Shown here one piece after another: positions 1 to 7,300 of a stretch of 33,423 nucleotides of DNA. A program made the translations under genes and the position numbers. Every line of letters begins with the position of its first letter. Position 1 is the stretch's first letter. The notes under the pieces are model-generated. The model was not told the DNA's origin and did no database searches. It saw nothing but the letters and a program-made list of their open reading frames with translations. Source of the DNA: an uncultured Eubacteriales bacterium (lineage in GTDB: Bacteria; Bacillota; Clostridia; Oscillospirales; Oscillospiraceae); assembly GCA_949289455.1 (NCBI GenBank), contig CASEOA010000104.1, forward strand, positions 1 to 33,423. Direction: 5' to 3'.

Positions 1-660
1 ATCGACGCCTCCTCCAAGCCCTTTGCTGAGAATATCGAGATCACCAAGAAAGTGGTGGAGTACGCTCACGACCACGGCGTGGTGGTTGAGGCTGAGCTGG
101 GCGCTCTGGCCGGCATTGAGGACGATGTAAAGGTCTCCGCTGAAGAATCCCATTACACCCACCCCGACGAGGTGGAGGAGTTCGTCTCCAAGACCGGCTG
201 CGACTCCTTGGCCATCGCCATCGGCACCAGCCACGGTGCCTACAAGTTCACCCCCGACCAGTGCACCCGCAACGAGAAGGGCATCCTGGTTCCCCCTCCG
301 CTGCGCTTCGACGTGCTGGAGGAGGTCTCCAAGCGCCTGCCCGGCTTCCCCATCGTGCTCCACGGCTCTTCTTCCGTGCCTCAGGAGTAGGTGAAGATGA
401 TCAACGAGAACGGCGGCAAGATGCCCGACGCCGTGGGTATCCCCGAGGAGCAGCTGCGCAAGGCCGCTTCCATGGCTGTGTGCAAGATCAACATCGACTC
501 CGACCTGCGCCTGGCCATGACCGGCACCATCCGTCAGTTCTTCAACGAGCATCCCGACAAGTTTGACCCCCGCGAGTACCTGAAGCCCGCCCGGGCCAAC
601 ATCAAGGAGATGGTCAAGCATAAGCTGATCAACGTCCTGGGCTGCGACGGCAAGGCCTAA
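1..660 (+). pseudogene. fba: class II fructose-bisphosphate aldolase, 5'-truncated by window, in-frame TAG
   Basis: Frame 1 is open from the first base and encodes the C-terminal two thirds of a zinc-dependent class II fructose-1,6-bisphosphate aldolase (glycolysis, cytosol). The zinc-ligand motifs IGTSHGAY and LHGSSSVPQE are visible, as is the substrate-binding segment NIDSDLR. The reading frame is interrupted by TAG at 388-390, directly after VPQE, and then continues in the same frame (VKMINENGG...) to TAA at 658-660. Family members have Tyr or Phe at this position, so a single TAC/TAT to TAG change explains it. There is no frameshift, and both halves are otherwise intact. Translation stopping there would lose the NIDSD substrate-binding loop and give a dead enzyme. 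A base-call error, a recent nonsense mutation and readthrough cannot be told apart here. TAG is a genuine stop for several other genes in the window. The N-terminus lies upstream of the window. Confidence 0.9.
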
Positions 661-679
661 GTTCATATCTCAAAAGAGA

Positions 680-720
680 AAAATAGCCGCAAGCCACGAA
701 AATGGCTTGCGGCTATTTTT
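680..720 (+). terminator. rho-independent terminator of fba
   Basis: A 17-bp perfect stem (680-696 with 703-719) closes a 6-nt loop CGAAAA and ends in a run of T. It starts 20 bp after the fba stop codon. This is a strong intrinsic terminator. Confidence 0.93.
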
Positions 721-785
721 ACGCCAATGTTTCAAAGGGGACAGGCGATCAGGGACCGTGGCACCGGAGCAAAAATCGCACCGTC

Positions 786-812
786 GGGCGGGGACAGAGC
801 CCCGCCCCTACG
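786..812. repeat. GC-rich hairpin repeat, GACAGAG-core type
   Basis: The arms GGGCGGGG and CCCCGCCC enclose ACAGAG-type core sequence and are followed by CTACGGG. The same unit recurs at 29034-29063. It is one member of the interspersed hairpin family of this genome. Confidence 0.7.
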
Positions 813-845
813 GGTAAAATTGGGCTGACTGTGTAAACGCCAAAA

Positions 846-898
846 CCTTCCCCCCTCAGGGGGGAAGGTGGCCCGCAGGGCCGGATGAGGGGGCGGAA
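846..898 (+). repeat. two-hairpin interspersed repeat (CCTTCCCCCC...GGATGAGGGGGCGG)
   Basis: A stem CCTTCCCCCC/GGGGGGAAGG is followed by GGCCC-GCA-GGGCC and the tail GGATGAGGGGGCGG. Near-identical copies lie at 8068-8117 (+) and 15929-15980 (-), and the tail alone at 31282-31299. All are intergenic. The rest of 721-940 has no gene. Confidence 0.8.
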
Positions 899-944
899 CA
901 AACCCACCCCGTTACGAAGGTTCCCATATTCACTCTTTTCGTTC

Positions 945-972
945 ACCCTTTCCCGACGAAAGGCATAGACTG
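945..972 (+). promoter_or_regulatory. sigmaK-like promoter for the amidase gene
   Basis: AC (945-946), 17 nt, then CATAGACTG (964-972) fits the mother-cell sigmaK pattern AC-N17-CATAnnnTa. The same arrangement, with identical spacing and the same flanks (CACC upstream, GGCATAG.CTGTCG downstream), precedes the collagen-like gene at 32733. An 11-bp inverted repeat (947-957 with 972-982) overlaps the promoter. Confidence 0.5.
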
Positions 973-993
973 TCGGGAAAGGGGAGAGGCAGC

Positions 994-1500
994 ATGCGGG
1001 AATGGATACCCTATGACCGCCGGGCGGCGGTGGACTACGCCCACCGGTGGGCCTACGGTCGCAACCCGGCCTATTACGACTACGAGGGGATCGGGGGAGA
1101 CTGCACCAATTTTGCCTCCCAGTGCCTGTATGCCGGGACGGGGATCATGGACTACCGGCCCGACCTGGGGTGGTACTACATTGACGCTAACAACAAGGCC
1201 CCGGCCTGGTCGGGGGTGGACTTTTTTGAGCGGTTTCTCACCCGGACGGAGCAGACCGACGGCCCCTTCGGGGCCCTGGCCGACCTGGAGCTGCTGCTGC
1301 CCGGAGATTTTGTGCAGATGAGCCCCCGGGGGGACAGTTTCACCCACACCGCCATCGTGGTGCAGGTGGGGTGGCGGCCCACCCTCCGCAACACCCTGGT
1401 GGCCGCCCACTCCATCGACGTGGACCGGCGGCCTCTGAGCACTTACCAGTTCCAGACCCTCCGGGCCATCCATATTATGGGTGCCTGGCGGGAAATTTAA
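994..1500 (+). CDS. putative amidase-domain protein (Amidase_6 type)
   Basis: This 168-residue protein resembles the putative amidase domain family PF12671. The probable catalytic Cys37 lies in GGDCTNFASQ and the probable partner His118 in SFTHTAIVV; this papain-like cysteine/histidine arrangement is typical of the family. There is no signal peptide, so it probably acts inside the cell, perhaps in the mother cell or forespore. The ATG at 994 follows a purine-rich GGAAAGGGGAGAGG ribosome-binding site. A sigmaK-like promoter upstream suggests late sporulation expression and a role in spore maturation; that is inference. The substrate is unknown. It ends with TAA 76 bp before repA and probably does not belong to that block. 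Confidence 0.8.
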   Translation: MREWIPYDRRAAVDYAHRWAYGRNPAYYDYEGIGGDCTNFASQCLYAGTGIMDYRPDLGWYYIDANNKAPAWSGVDFFERFLTRTEQTDGPFGALADLELLLPGDFVQMSPRGDSFTHTAIVVQVGWRPTLRNTLVAAHSIDVDRRPLSTYQFQTLRAIHIMGAWREI

Positions 1501-1536
1501 AAAAGTTTTCCCTTCGGTGTACGGAACTGTACCACT

Positions 1537-1575
1537 ATCCCCCCAGAACCCACTATGGGTAGAGGGGGGATTTTT
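1537..1575 (+). promoter_or_regulatory. SD-sequestering, terminator-like hairpin upstream of repA
   Basis: A perfectly symmetric hairpin has outer stem ATCCCCCC (1537-1544) with GGGGGGAT (1564-1571), symmetric AGA internal loops, and inner stem ACCCA (1548-1552) with TGGGT (1556-1560). It is followed by TTTTT. The 3' arm is the only Shine-Dalgarno for the ATG at 1577. It could terminate transcription or block RepA translation, a plausible copy-control element (inference). Confidence 0.65.
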
Positions 1576-1576
1576 C

Positions 1577-2059
1577 ATGGACGTGACGCCCTATACCGCC
1601 GCCGTCAAGCTGAACAGCTTCCTGCCCCTGCCCAAGGCCCTGCTGACGGCCGACCTGTCGGGCACCGCGCTGCTGCTCTACGGCCTGCTGCTGGACCGGG
1701 GCACCCTGTCGGCCAAAAACGGCTACACCGGCAGGGGAGGGCAGGTGTATGTGGTCTATCCTATCCAGAAGCTGGCGGCGGCTCTGGGAAAAGGGGAGAC
1801 GGTGGTTAAAATCTGTCTGAAAGAGCTGGAGCAGGCGGGCCTCATCCTTCGGACGCATCCGGAGCGGGGGAGAGCCAGCCATATTTTTTTATACCTGCCC
1901 GGGGTCGGTTTTCCGACGGGGGGTAGGCCGGAAAACCGACGGGGGGAGGGGCGGAAAACCGACCACCCCCCAGTCGGAAAACCGACCACTAACCAACAGA
2001 GGAAACCAACAAAAAGAAACCAATCTTCTGAGCCAGGTTGGGGAGAGGAGAGCTTATGA
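1577..2059 (+). CDS. replication initiator protein, RepA_N family
   Basis: This 160-residue protein has a RepA_N-type N-terminal winged-helix domain (about residues 10-110): LNSFLPLPKALL, then ALLLYGLLLDRGTLS, KNGY, GQVYVVYPIQKLAAAL, and a C-terminal KELEQAGLI helix. Such proteins start replication of Firmicute plasmids and integrative elements by binding iterons, often inside their own gene. The C-terminal third is low-complexity and Pro/Gly/Arg-rich. It coincides with four DNA repeats spaced exactly 23 bp apart, a spacing that is not a multiple of three, so the constraint is on DNA rather than protein. ATG at 1577 is preferred; upstream in-frame sequence belongs to the hairpin leader. The stop overlaps the next start as ATGA, so it is translationally coupled to the loader. 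It may be a domesticated or element-derived initiator. Confidence 0.8.
   Translation: MDVTPYTAAVKLNSFLPLPKALLTADLSGTALLLYGLLLDRGTLSAKNGYTGRGGQVYVVYPIQKLAAALGKGETVVKICLKELEQAGLILRTHPERGRASHIFLYLPGVGFPTGGRPENRRGEGRKTDHPPVGKPTTNQQRKPTKRNQSSEPGWGEESL
1904..1986. repeat. four iterons, 23-bp period, inside repA
   Basis: The palindromic word TCGG-AAAA-CCGA occurs four times, with A/T-tract centres at 1910.5 (inverted copy), 1933.5, 1956.5 and 1979.5, so every interval is 23 bp. The 12-mer CGGAAAACCGAC is identical at 1929-1940, 1952-1963 and 1975-1986; the inverted copy is at 1904-1915. An A/C-rich stretch with repeated AACCAAC/AACCAAT words follows at 1989-2022 and could be an unwinding region. 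This looks like a replication origin. Confidence 0.8.
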
Positions 2060-2724
2060 GGACGGAAGAGGAACTGCTGGAGTTGTCCAGGCAGCGGGAA
2101 CGGGAATACTTGATTTCCCGATACCGGGAAAACGCCTTTGGAGAGGCCCGGCTGCTGTACCAGTGCACCTTTGACCGGGACAACGGGAAGGTGCCCCAGC
2201 TGGACTTTGCCCGGCGGTACGCGGAGCACTGGGAGGAAATGGAACGGGAGAACCAGGGGCTGCTGCTGTGGGGGCCCACGGGCACGGGCAAGACCTTCGC
2301 CGCCGCCTGCGTGGCCAACGCCCTGGCGGAGCGGCTTGTGACCGTGCGGATGACCACCCTGGGACAGGTGCTGATGCAGATGTTCGGCCTGGACGGCGGG
2401 GCGCGGATGGGCTACCTGGAGAATCTGGTGGGTTGCCGGCTGCTGATCCTGGACGACTTCGGCATGGAGCGCCAGACCCCGTACGCCCAGGAGCAGGTCT
2501 ACGAGCTCATCAACCGGCGGTATCTGTCGGGGCGGCCCATGATTGTCACCACAAATCTGAGCCACCAGGAGCTGATCCAGACGCCCGGCCTGGAGCGGCG
2601 GCGAATCTATGACCGGGTGCTGGAGCGGTGCGCGCCGGTGCGCTTCGACGGGGCCAACCAGCGCCAGGCCAGGGCCGCCGACGGCCAGCGCAGGGCCCGC
2701 CGGCTGCTGACCGGGGCCGGTTGA
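2056..2724 (+). CDS. DnaC/IstB-like AAA+ ATPase (helicase loader)
   Basis: This 222-residue ATPase of the DnaC/IstB/DnaI type has Walker A GPTGTGKT (residues 73-80), Walker B LLILDDFG (Asp133-Asp134), sensor-1 region IVTTNLSHQEL and an arginine-finger-like ERRRIYDRV. Proteins of this type load the replicative helicase at origins (dnaC) or assist transposases (istB). No transposase is next to it, and it overlaps repA by ATGA, so a loader partner of RepA is most likely. The ATG at 2056 has a GGGAGAGGAG ribosome-binding site; an upstream TTG at 2038 would also be in frame but is less likely. The Arg/Ala-rich tail after residue 205 looks disordered. Confidence 0.85.
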   Translation: MRTEEELLELSRQREREYLISRYRENAFGEARLLYQCTFDRDNGKVPQLDFARRYAEHWEEMERENQGLLLWGPTGTGKTFAAACVANALAERLVTVRMTTLGQVLMQMFGLDGGARMGYLENLVGCRLLILDDFGMERQTPYAQEQVYELINRRYLSGRPMIVTTNLSHQELIQTPGLERRRIYDRVLERCAPVRFDGANQRQARAADGQRRARRLLTGAG

Positions 2725-2867
2725 CAAAGCATCCAATGGGTGGTATGTTGAATTGGCTGACTGCAAAATCAAACGGATTTTTATTTTGTTGCCGTGGGAC
2801 AGGCCGGGGCCGGAATAGAGCCGGGCCGGACCGGTGGGGGACGCCCTCTGGGGCCTACACTACAAAC

Positions 2868-2895
2868 TCAACAAAATAAAAATTTTGTTAAGTTG
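2868..2895. other. dif-like 28-bp palindrome (11+6+11) upstream of the Xer gene
   Basis: The left half ACTCAACAAAA (2868-2878), centre TAAAAA (2879-2884) and right half TTTTGTTAAGT (2885-2895) have the 11-6-11 layout of Xer recombination sites. The right half resembles the XerD-binding half of known dif sites (TTATGTTAAAT in E. coli, from memory). It lies 20 bp upstream of the Xer-type recombinase start. It could instead be an autoregulatory operator. The rest of 2725-2915 holds only GC-rich inverted words around 2800-2850. Confidence 0.4.
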
Positions 2896-2915
2896 AGAGG
2901 AGGGGGAAACGCCCC

Positions 2916-3944
2916 ATGGACCATAACGACTACAAACTCACCGCCCCGGAGCTGCTGCGCAACTTCCTGGTCTACCACGAGACCATTCAGGGCCACTCCA
3001 AAAAAACGGTGGACGAATACTACCTGGATCTGCGCAACTTCTTCCGCTATATCAAGCTGGAAAAAGGCCGCGTGCCCAGGGACACGCCTTTGGATCAGAT
3101 CGACATTGACGACCTGGACCTGGATCTGGCCCGGTCGGTCAACCTCAGCGACGTGTACAGCTACATGAGCTACCTCAGCCGGGATCGGGTCAAGCACGCC
3201 AACAGCCCCACCTCCGGCTATGGCCTGGAGCCCTCTGCCCGGGCCCGGAAAATCGCCGCCATCCGCTCCTTTTACAAGTATCTCTCCAGCAAGGCCAAGC
3301 TCATGGCCGAAAACCCCATGCAGGACCTGGACTCTCCCCGGCTGAAAAAGGCTTTGCCCCGCTTTCTGTCCCTGGACGAGTCCATCCAGCTGCTGGAGGC
3401 CGTGGACGAGCCCAATCAGGCCCGGGACTACTGCATTCTGACCCTCTTCCTCAACTGCGGGCTGCGGATTTCAGAGTTAGTTGGTCTTAACCTACAGGAC
3501 GTGCGCCAGGAACAGCTGCGGGTGCTGGGCAAAGGCAACAAGGAACGGATGATCTTCCTCAACGGGGCCTGCCGGGCCGCCCTGGACGACTGGCTGGAGG
3601 AGCGGAGCCAGCAGGCGGCGGCGGACAAAAACGCCCTCTTCCTCACCCGCTCCCACACCCGAATGACCACGGCGGCTGTCCATTATATGGTAAAGCAGCG
3701 GCTGTTGAAGGCGGGGCTGGACCCCTCCCTCTACTCCAGCCACAAGCTGCGCCATACCGCCGCCACCCTCATGCTCCAGAACGGCGTGGACGTGCGCACC
3801 CTCCAGGAGGTGCTGGGCCACGAGAATCTGAACACCACCCAGATCTACACCCACGTGGACAACGACAGCCTCCGCTCCGCCGCCCGGGCCAACCCCCTGG
3901 GCAAGGTGCGGAAATCCCGGAAAGGTGCGGAGAGCCGGGAATAG
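2916..3944 (+). CDS. Xer-type tyrosine recombinase
   Basis: This 342-residue site-specific recombinase has an N-terminal SAM-like core-binding domain (about 8-130) and a C-terminal catalytic domain. All catalytic residues are visible: Arg184 (CGLRISEL), Lys206 (LGKGNKER), His276 and Arg279 (HKLRH), His302 (GHENLNTTQ) and nucleophile Tyr311. It is longer than the second Xer protein at 23201-24079 (292 aa), mainly through an inserted segment near residues 90-108. Its role could be chromosome dimer resolution as the XerC partner, or resolution/integration for the replicon-like block to its left; the dif-like palindrome just upstream supports either. The ATG has a strong GAGAGGAGGGGG ribosome-binding site and the stop is TAG. 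Confidence 0.87.
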   Translation: MDHNDYKLTAPELLRNFLVYHETIQGHSKKTVDEYYLDLRNFFRYIKLEKGRVPRDTPLDQIDIDDLDLDLARSVNLSDVYSYMSYLSRDRVKHANSPTSGYGLEPSARARKIAAIRSFYKYLSSKAKLMAENPMQDLDSPRLKKALPRFLSLDESIQLLEAVDEPNQARDYCILTLFLNCGLRISELVGLNLQDVRQEQLRVLGKGNKERMIFLNGACRAALDDWLEERSQQAAADKNALFLTRSHTRMTTAAVHYMVKQRLLKAGLDPSLYSSHKLRHTAATLMLQNGVDVRTLQEVLGHENLNTTQIYTHVDNDSLRSAARANPLGKVRKSRKGAESRE

Positions 3945-3968
3945 AGCACGAAAACCTGGGCCGTTTGT

Positions 3969-4047
3969 GTAGGGGCGGGTCCCAGACCCGCCCGGCGGAC
4001 CGTTTCCCACCCCGGGACGGGCGGGCGGCCACAGGCCGCCCCTACGG
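3969..4047. repeat. bipartite hairpin repeat bounded by GTAGGGGC...GCCCCTAC
   Basis: Hairpin 1 is GGCGGGT-CCCAG-ACCCGCC (3974-3992). A spacer containing CCGTTTCC follows, then hairpin 2 GGGCGGCC-ACA-GGCCGCCC (4023-4041). The outer ends are the inverted words GTAGGGGC and GCCCCTAC. The same architecture with different hairpin cores occurs at 31079-31157 and elsewhere. Confidence 0.7.
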
Positions 4048-4144
4048 ATGGGTCGAAACCGGTGCGGAAGCGGGACGGCGGGCGACTAACATTAAATTTT
4101 GGGCTTATCTTACAAAATCCGTTAATTCTTTGGCATGAAAACTG

Positions 4145-4178
4145 TTATCTTGACGAATGTTTCAAGATAAGGTATGAT
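4145..4178 (+). promoter_or_regulatory. sigmaA promoter with overlapping inverted repeat, for the SLH carboxypeptidase
   Basis: TTGACG (4150-4155), 17 nt, TATGAT (4173-4178). A 9-bp inverted repeat TTATCTTGA (4145-4153) / TCAAGATAA (4162-4170) covers the -35 box and spacer, as expected of an operator. The transcript would carry a leader of about 120 nt. That leader contains a strong GAGGAGGAGG site followed by the two-codon ORF ATG CAG TGA (4225-4233). Confidence 0.7.
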
Positions 4179-4301
4179 GGAGTTGGTCAACTCGACGCAT
4201 CTGAATTGAGAGGAGGAGGCTCCCATGCAGTGAGGTCACGCCAGGAATCCCAGCGCATATGGTTTGGCACGATCAGACGATAATAATAAGGAGGCATCCA
4301 C

Positions 4302-7300
4302 ATGACCGTAAGAAGCAAGTCTCTGGCCCGTGTCTTGTCCCTGTTGTTAGCACTGAGCATGCTGCTCTCCATGAGCGTGCTTTCCTCCGCGGCCCAGCCC
4401 GCGACCCTCACCCTGTCCGACGACACCCTGACCCTGGTGGATCGGGATCAGGCCTTCGCCGCCACCCTGACGGTGGACGCGGGTGTACTGGACGGGGCCG
4501 ACCCCACCCAGTGGGCCCAGGGGCTCACCTGGTACCTCACCCGTGACGAGGCCTTCCAGGACACCGAGATTTATCCCTACTACTATACCGGCGACAAGCT
4601 GGACCAGTGGCAGAAGTGGAACAACGGCGCCGGCGGTGAGGCCCTGTTCACCCTGGGCGAGGTCACCGCCCGCACCGAGGGGGGCACCGTCATCGTCACC
4701 CTCCCCTTCACTGCCGACGCATTCATCGGCATCAACGGCACCTCCACCAGCAACCGCAACGTGTGGCCCAGCTTCATCGGCCCCTACACCTTCTCCGTTC
4801 AGGACGGGGATGAGGTGCTGGCCTCCACCGGCATGACCGTCAACGCCTACGACTCCTACACCCGCTATGACGACGTGGACGAGAAGATCCAGGCCATCAT
4901 CGACGAGGCCCTGCCCGGCCGGTACATCACCGTGACCACCTTCGGCCAGAGCGAAGGCGGACGGGATCAGTATTATGTCACTCTGTCCGACAGCAAGTCC
5001 TCCGTGGACGCGTTCCAGCAGATGAACGCCATCGCCGAGACCGACCCGGCCTCCCTGATGCTCAAGCTGGACAACGGCACTCTGGGCGAATACCGCATCC
5101 CCCTGATGCTCAACAACGTCCACCCCGACGAGGACCCCGGCGTGGACGCTCAGCTGGATCTGCTGCGGGATCTGGCCACCCAGGAGACCATCACCTACAA
5201 CACCCTCACCGGCTTCCTGGATGAGGATGTGGACATCTCCGCCATGTTTGCCAAGGACGTGGTGGACCTGGGCATCACCGGCCTGGGCTCCCAGAAGTTC
5301 ACCAAGGACGAGGAGGGCAACATCCAGAACAACACCGGCGTCAACGACGCCAGCGAGCTGTACACCATCAGCGAGGACATCACCCTGAAGGTGGACGACA
5401 TTCTGGACGACATCATCTTCGTCATCATCCCCAATGAGAACCCCGACGGCCGCACCTACAACGCCCGCCGGAACGACAACGGCTTCGACCTGAACCGGGA
5501 CGCCTCCAACCAGACCCAGAGCGAGACCACCAACCTGGTCACGGTCATCAATGACTGGAACCCGGTGGCCTTTGTGGAGCTCCACGGCTACATGGACGAG
5601 TTCCTGGTGGAGCCCTGCACCCCGCCCCATGAGCCCAACCTGGAGTACGACCTGCTGGTGAAGAACTTTGCCCTGGGGGCCGAGGCCTTTGGTACTGCCG
5701 CCCTGGGCACCATGTCCGCCACCCGTGAGGACCACCCCGACACCCTGTTCTGGTCCTACTACACTCCCCTGCGGGACGACTATGACCCCGAGACCATGCA
5801 CTGGTCCGCCTGGGACGACCTGTGCACCAACTACGGCCCCAGCTACGCCATGCTCAACTGCGGCGCCATGGGCTACACCATCGAGACCCCCTACTCCAAC
5901 CAGGCCTCCACCGACCTGTTCCGCTACGGGCTCTACGGCCTCATCGACTACGTCCAGGAGAACAAGGCTGACATCTACCGCAACCAGCTGGAGTTCTTCC
6001 GCCGGGGCATCGAGAATGAGGACCACCGGGCCGACATGGAGAAGTGGTATGTGGACGTGAACAACAACCAGCTGGCCGAGGACACCTGGCGTGTCCCCTA
6101 CGCCCAGACCGGCAACTACTTCCCCGAGTACTACGTCATCCCCGTGGACGCCGCCTCCCAGCGGGACGTGGCCGACGCCTATGAGATGGGCCAGTTCCTG
6201 CTGCGCAACGGGGTGCTCCTGTCCAAGCTCACCGAGGACACCTATGTGGACGGGGTCACCTACAAGGCGGGCAGCCTGGTGGTGGATATGTACCAGGCCA
6301 AGCGCAACTACGCCAACGCCGTGCTGTGGGAGGGCGCCGACGCCTCCAACTCCGGCTTCCCCGAGCTGTACTCCGAGTCGGTGTCCAACTTCCCCGCCAT
6401 GCGCGGCTTTGACTGCACGGCCCTGGCGGTGAAGGGGGCCTTTGACGGCAAGCTGGAGCCCGTCTACGAAGTGACCGGCGTCTCCCAGCTCACCGGCACC
6501 GAGGGGGACTATGTGATCCTGGACAACAGCGGCAACGCCGCCGTCCGGGCGGTGAACGCCCTGCTGGACGACGGCCAGACCGTGGGCATGATTACCTCCG
6601 GCGACCACAAGGGCGACTTCCTGGTCAGCTATGAGGCCTTCCAGTCCTTTGACAACCTGGTGCTCACCGGCACCCGGGTCAGCGAGCTGCCCGAGGCCTA
6701 CGCCATCTCCAAGCCCACCATCTTCCTGGCCGGCCGGTACGACGACTTCTCCGGCCACGCCGTCACCGAGGGCTACTTCTCCAAGTGGTTCAGTGAGGGC
6801 TACGGCTTCATCAATTACCGCAACGTGTACAGCAACGGCACCTCCAACTATGACGTGATGGCCTTTGTGGATCAGCTGGGCTTCACCGTCACCGACGACC
6901 CCGCCCAGGCCGACATCATCCTGGGCAACGTGGCCCTGAACCAGGGCGAGAGCGGCGAGGCCGCTGTGGCCGCCGTGAAGGCGGGCACCCCCTACATCGC
7001 CACCGGCTCCTCCCCCCTGGCCTACATCTCTGAAAACCTGGTCACCGACCTGAAGTACGACACCCTGGGCATGGAAGCCCTCCACACCGTCACCTATCCC
7101 ACCGACAGCCTGGTCACCGCCAGCTACGTGGCCGATGGGGACTATGTGACCTACACCTACAACTGCGGCGTCATCACCCAGGTGCCCGAGGGGGCCCAGG
7201 TGCTCATCCGGGCTGCCGACAAGGACAGCTTCATCGCCGGCTGCTGCCTCAATGACGCGGGCACCGTGATGGACGGCCTGGTGGAGGCCTTCGCCCTCCA

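Noticed and set aside
2056..2724. IstB of an IS21-type insertion sequence
   Set aside because: No istA transposase or terminal inverted repeats nearby; coupling to repA favours a helicase loader.
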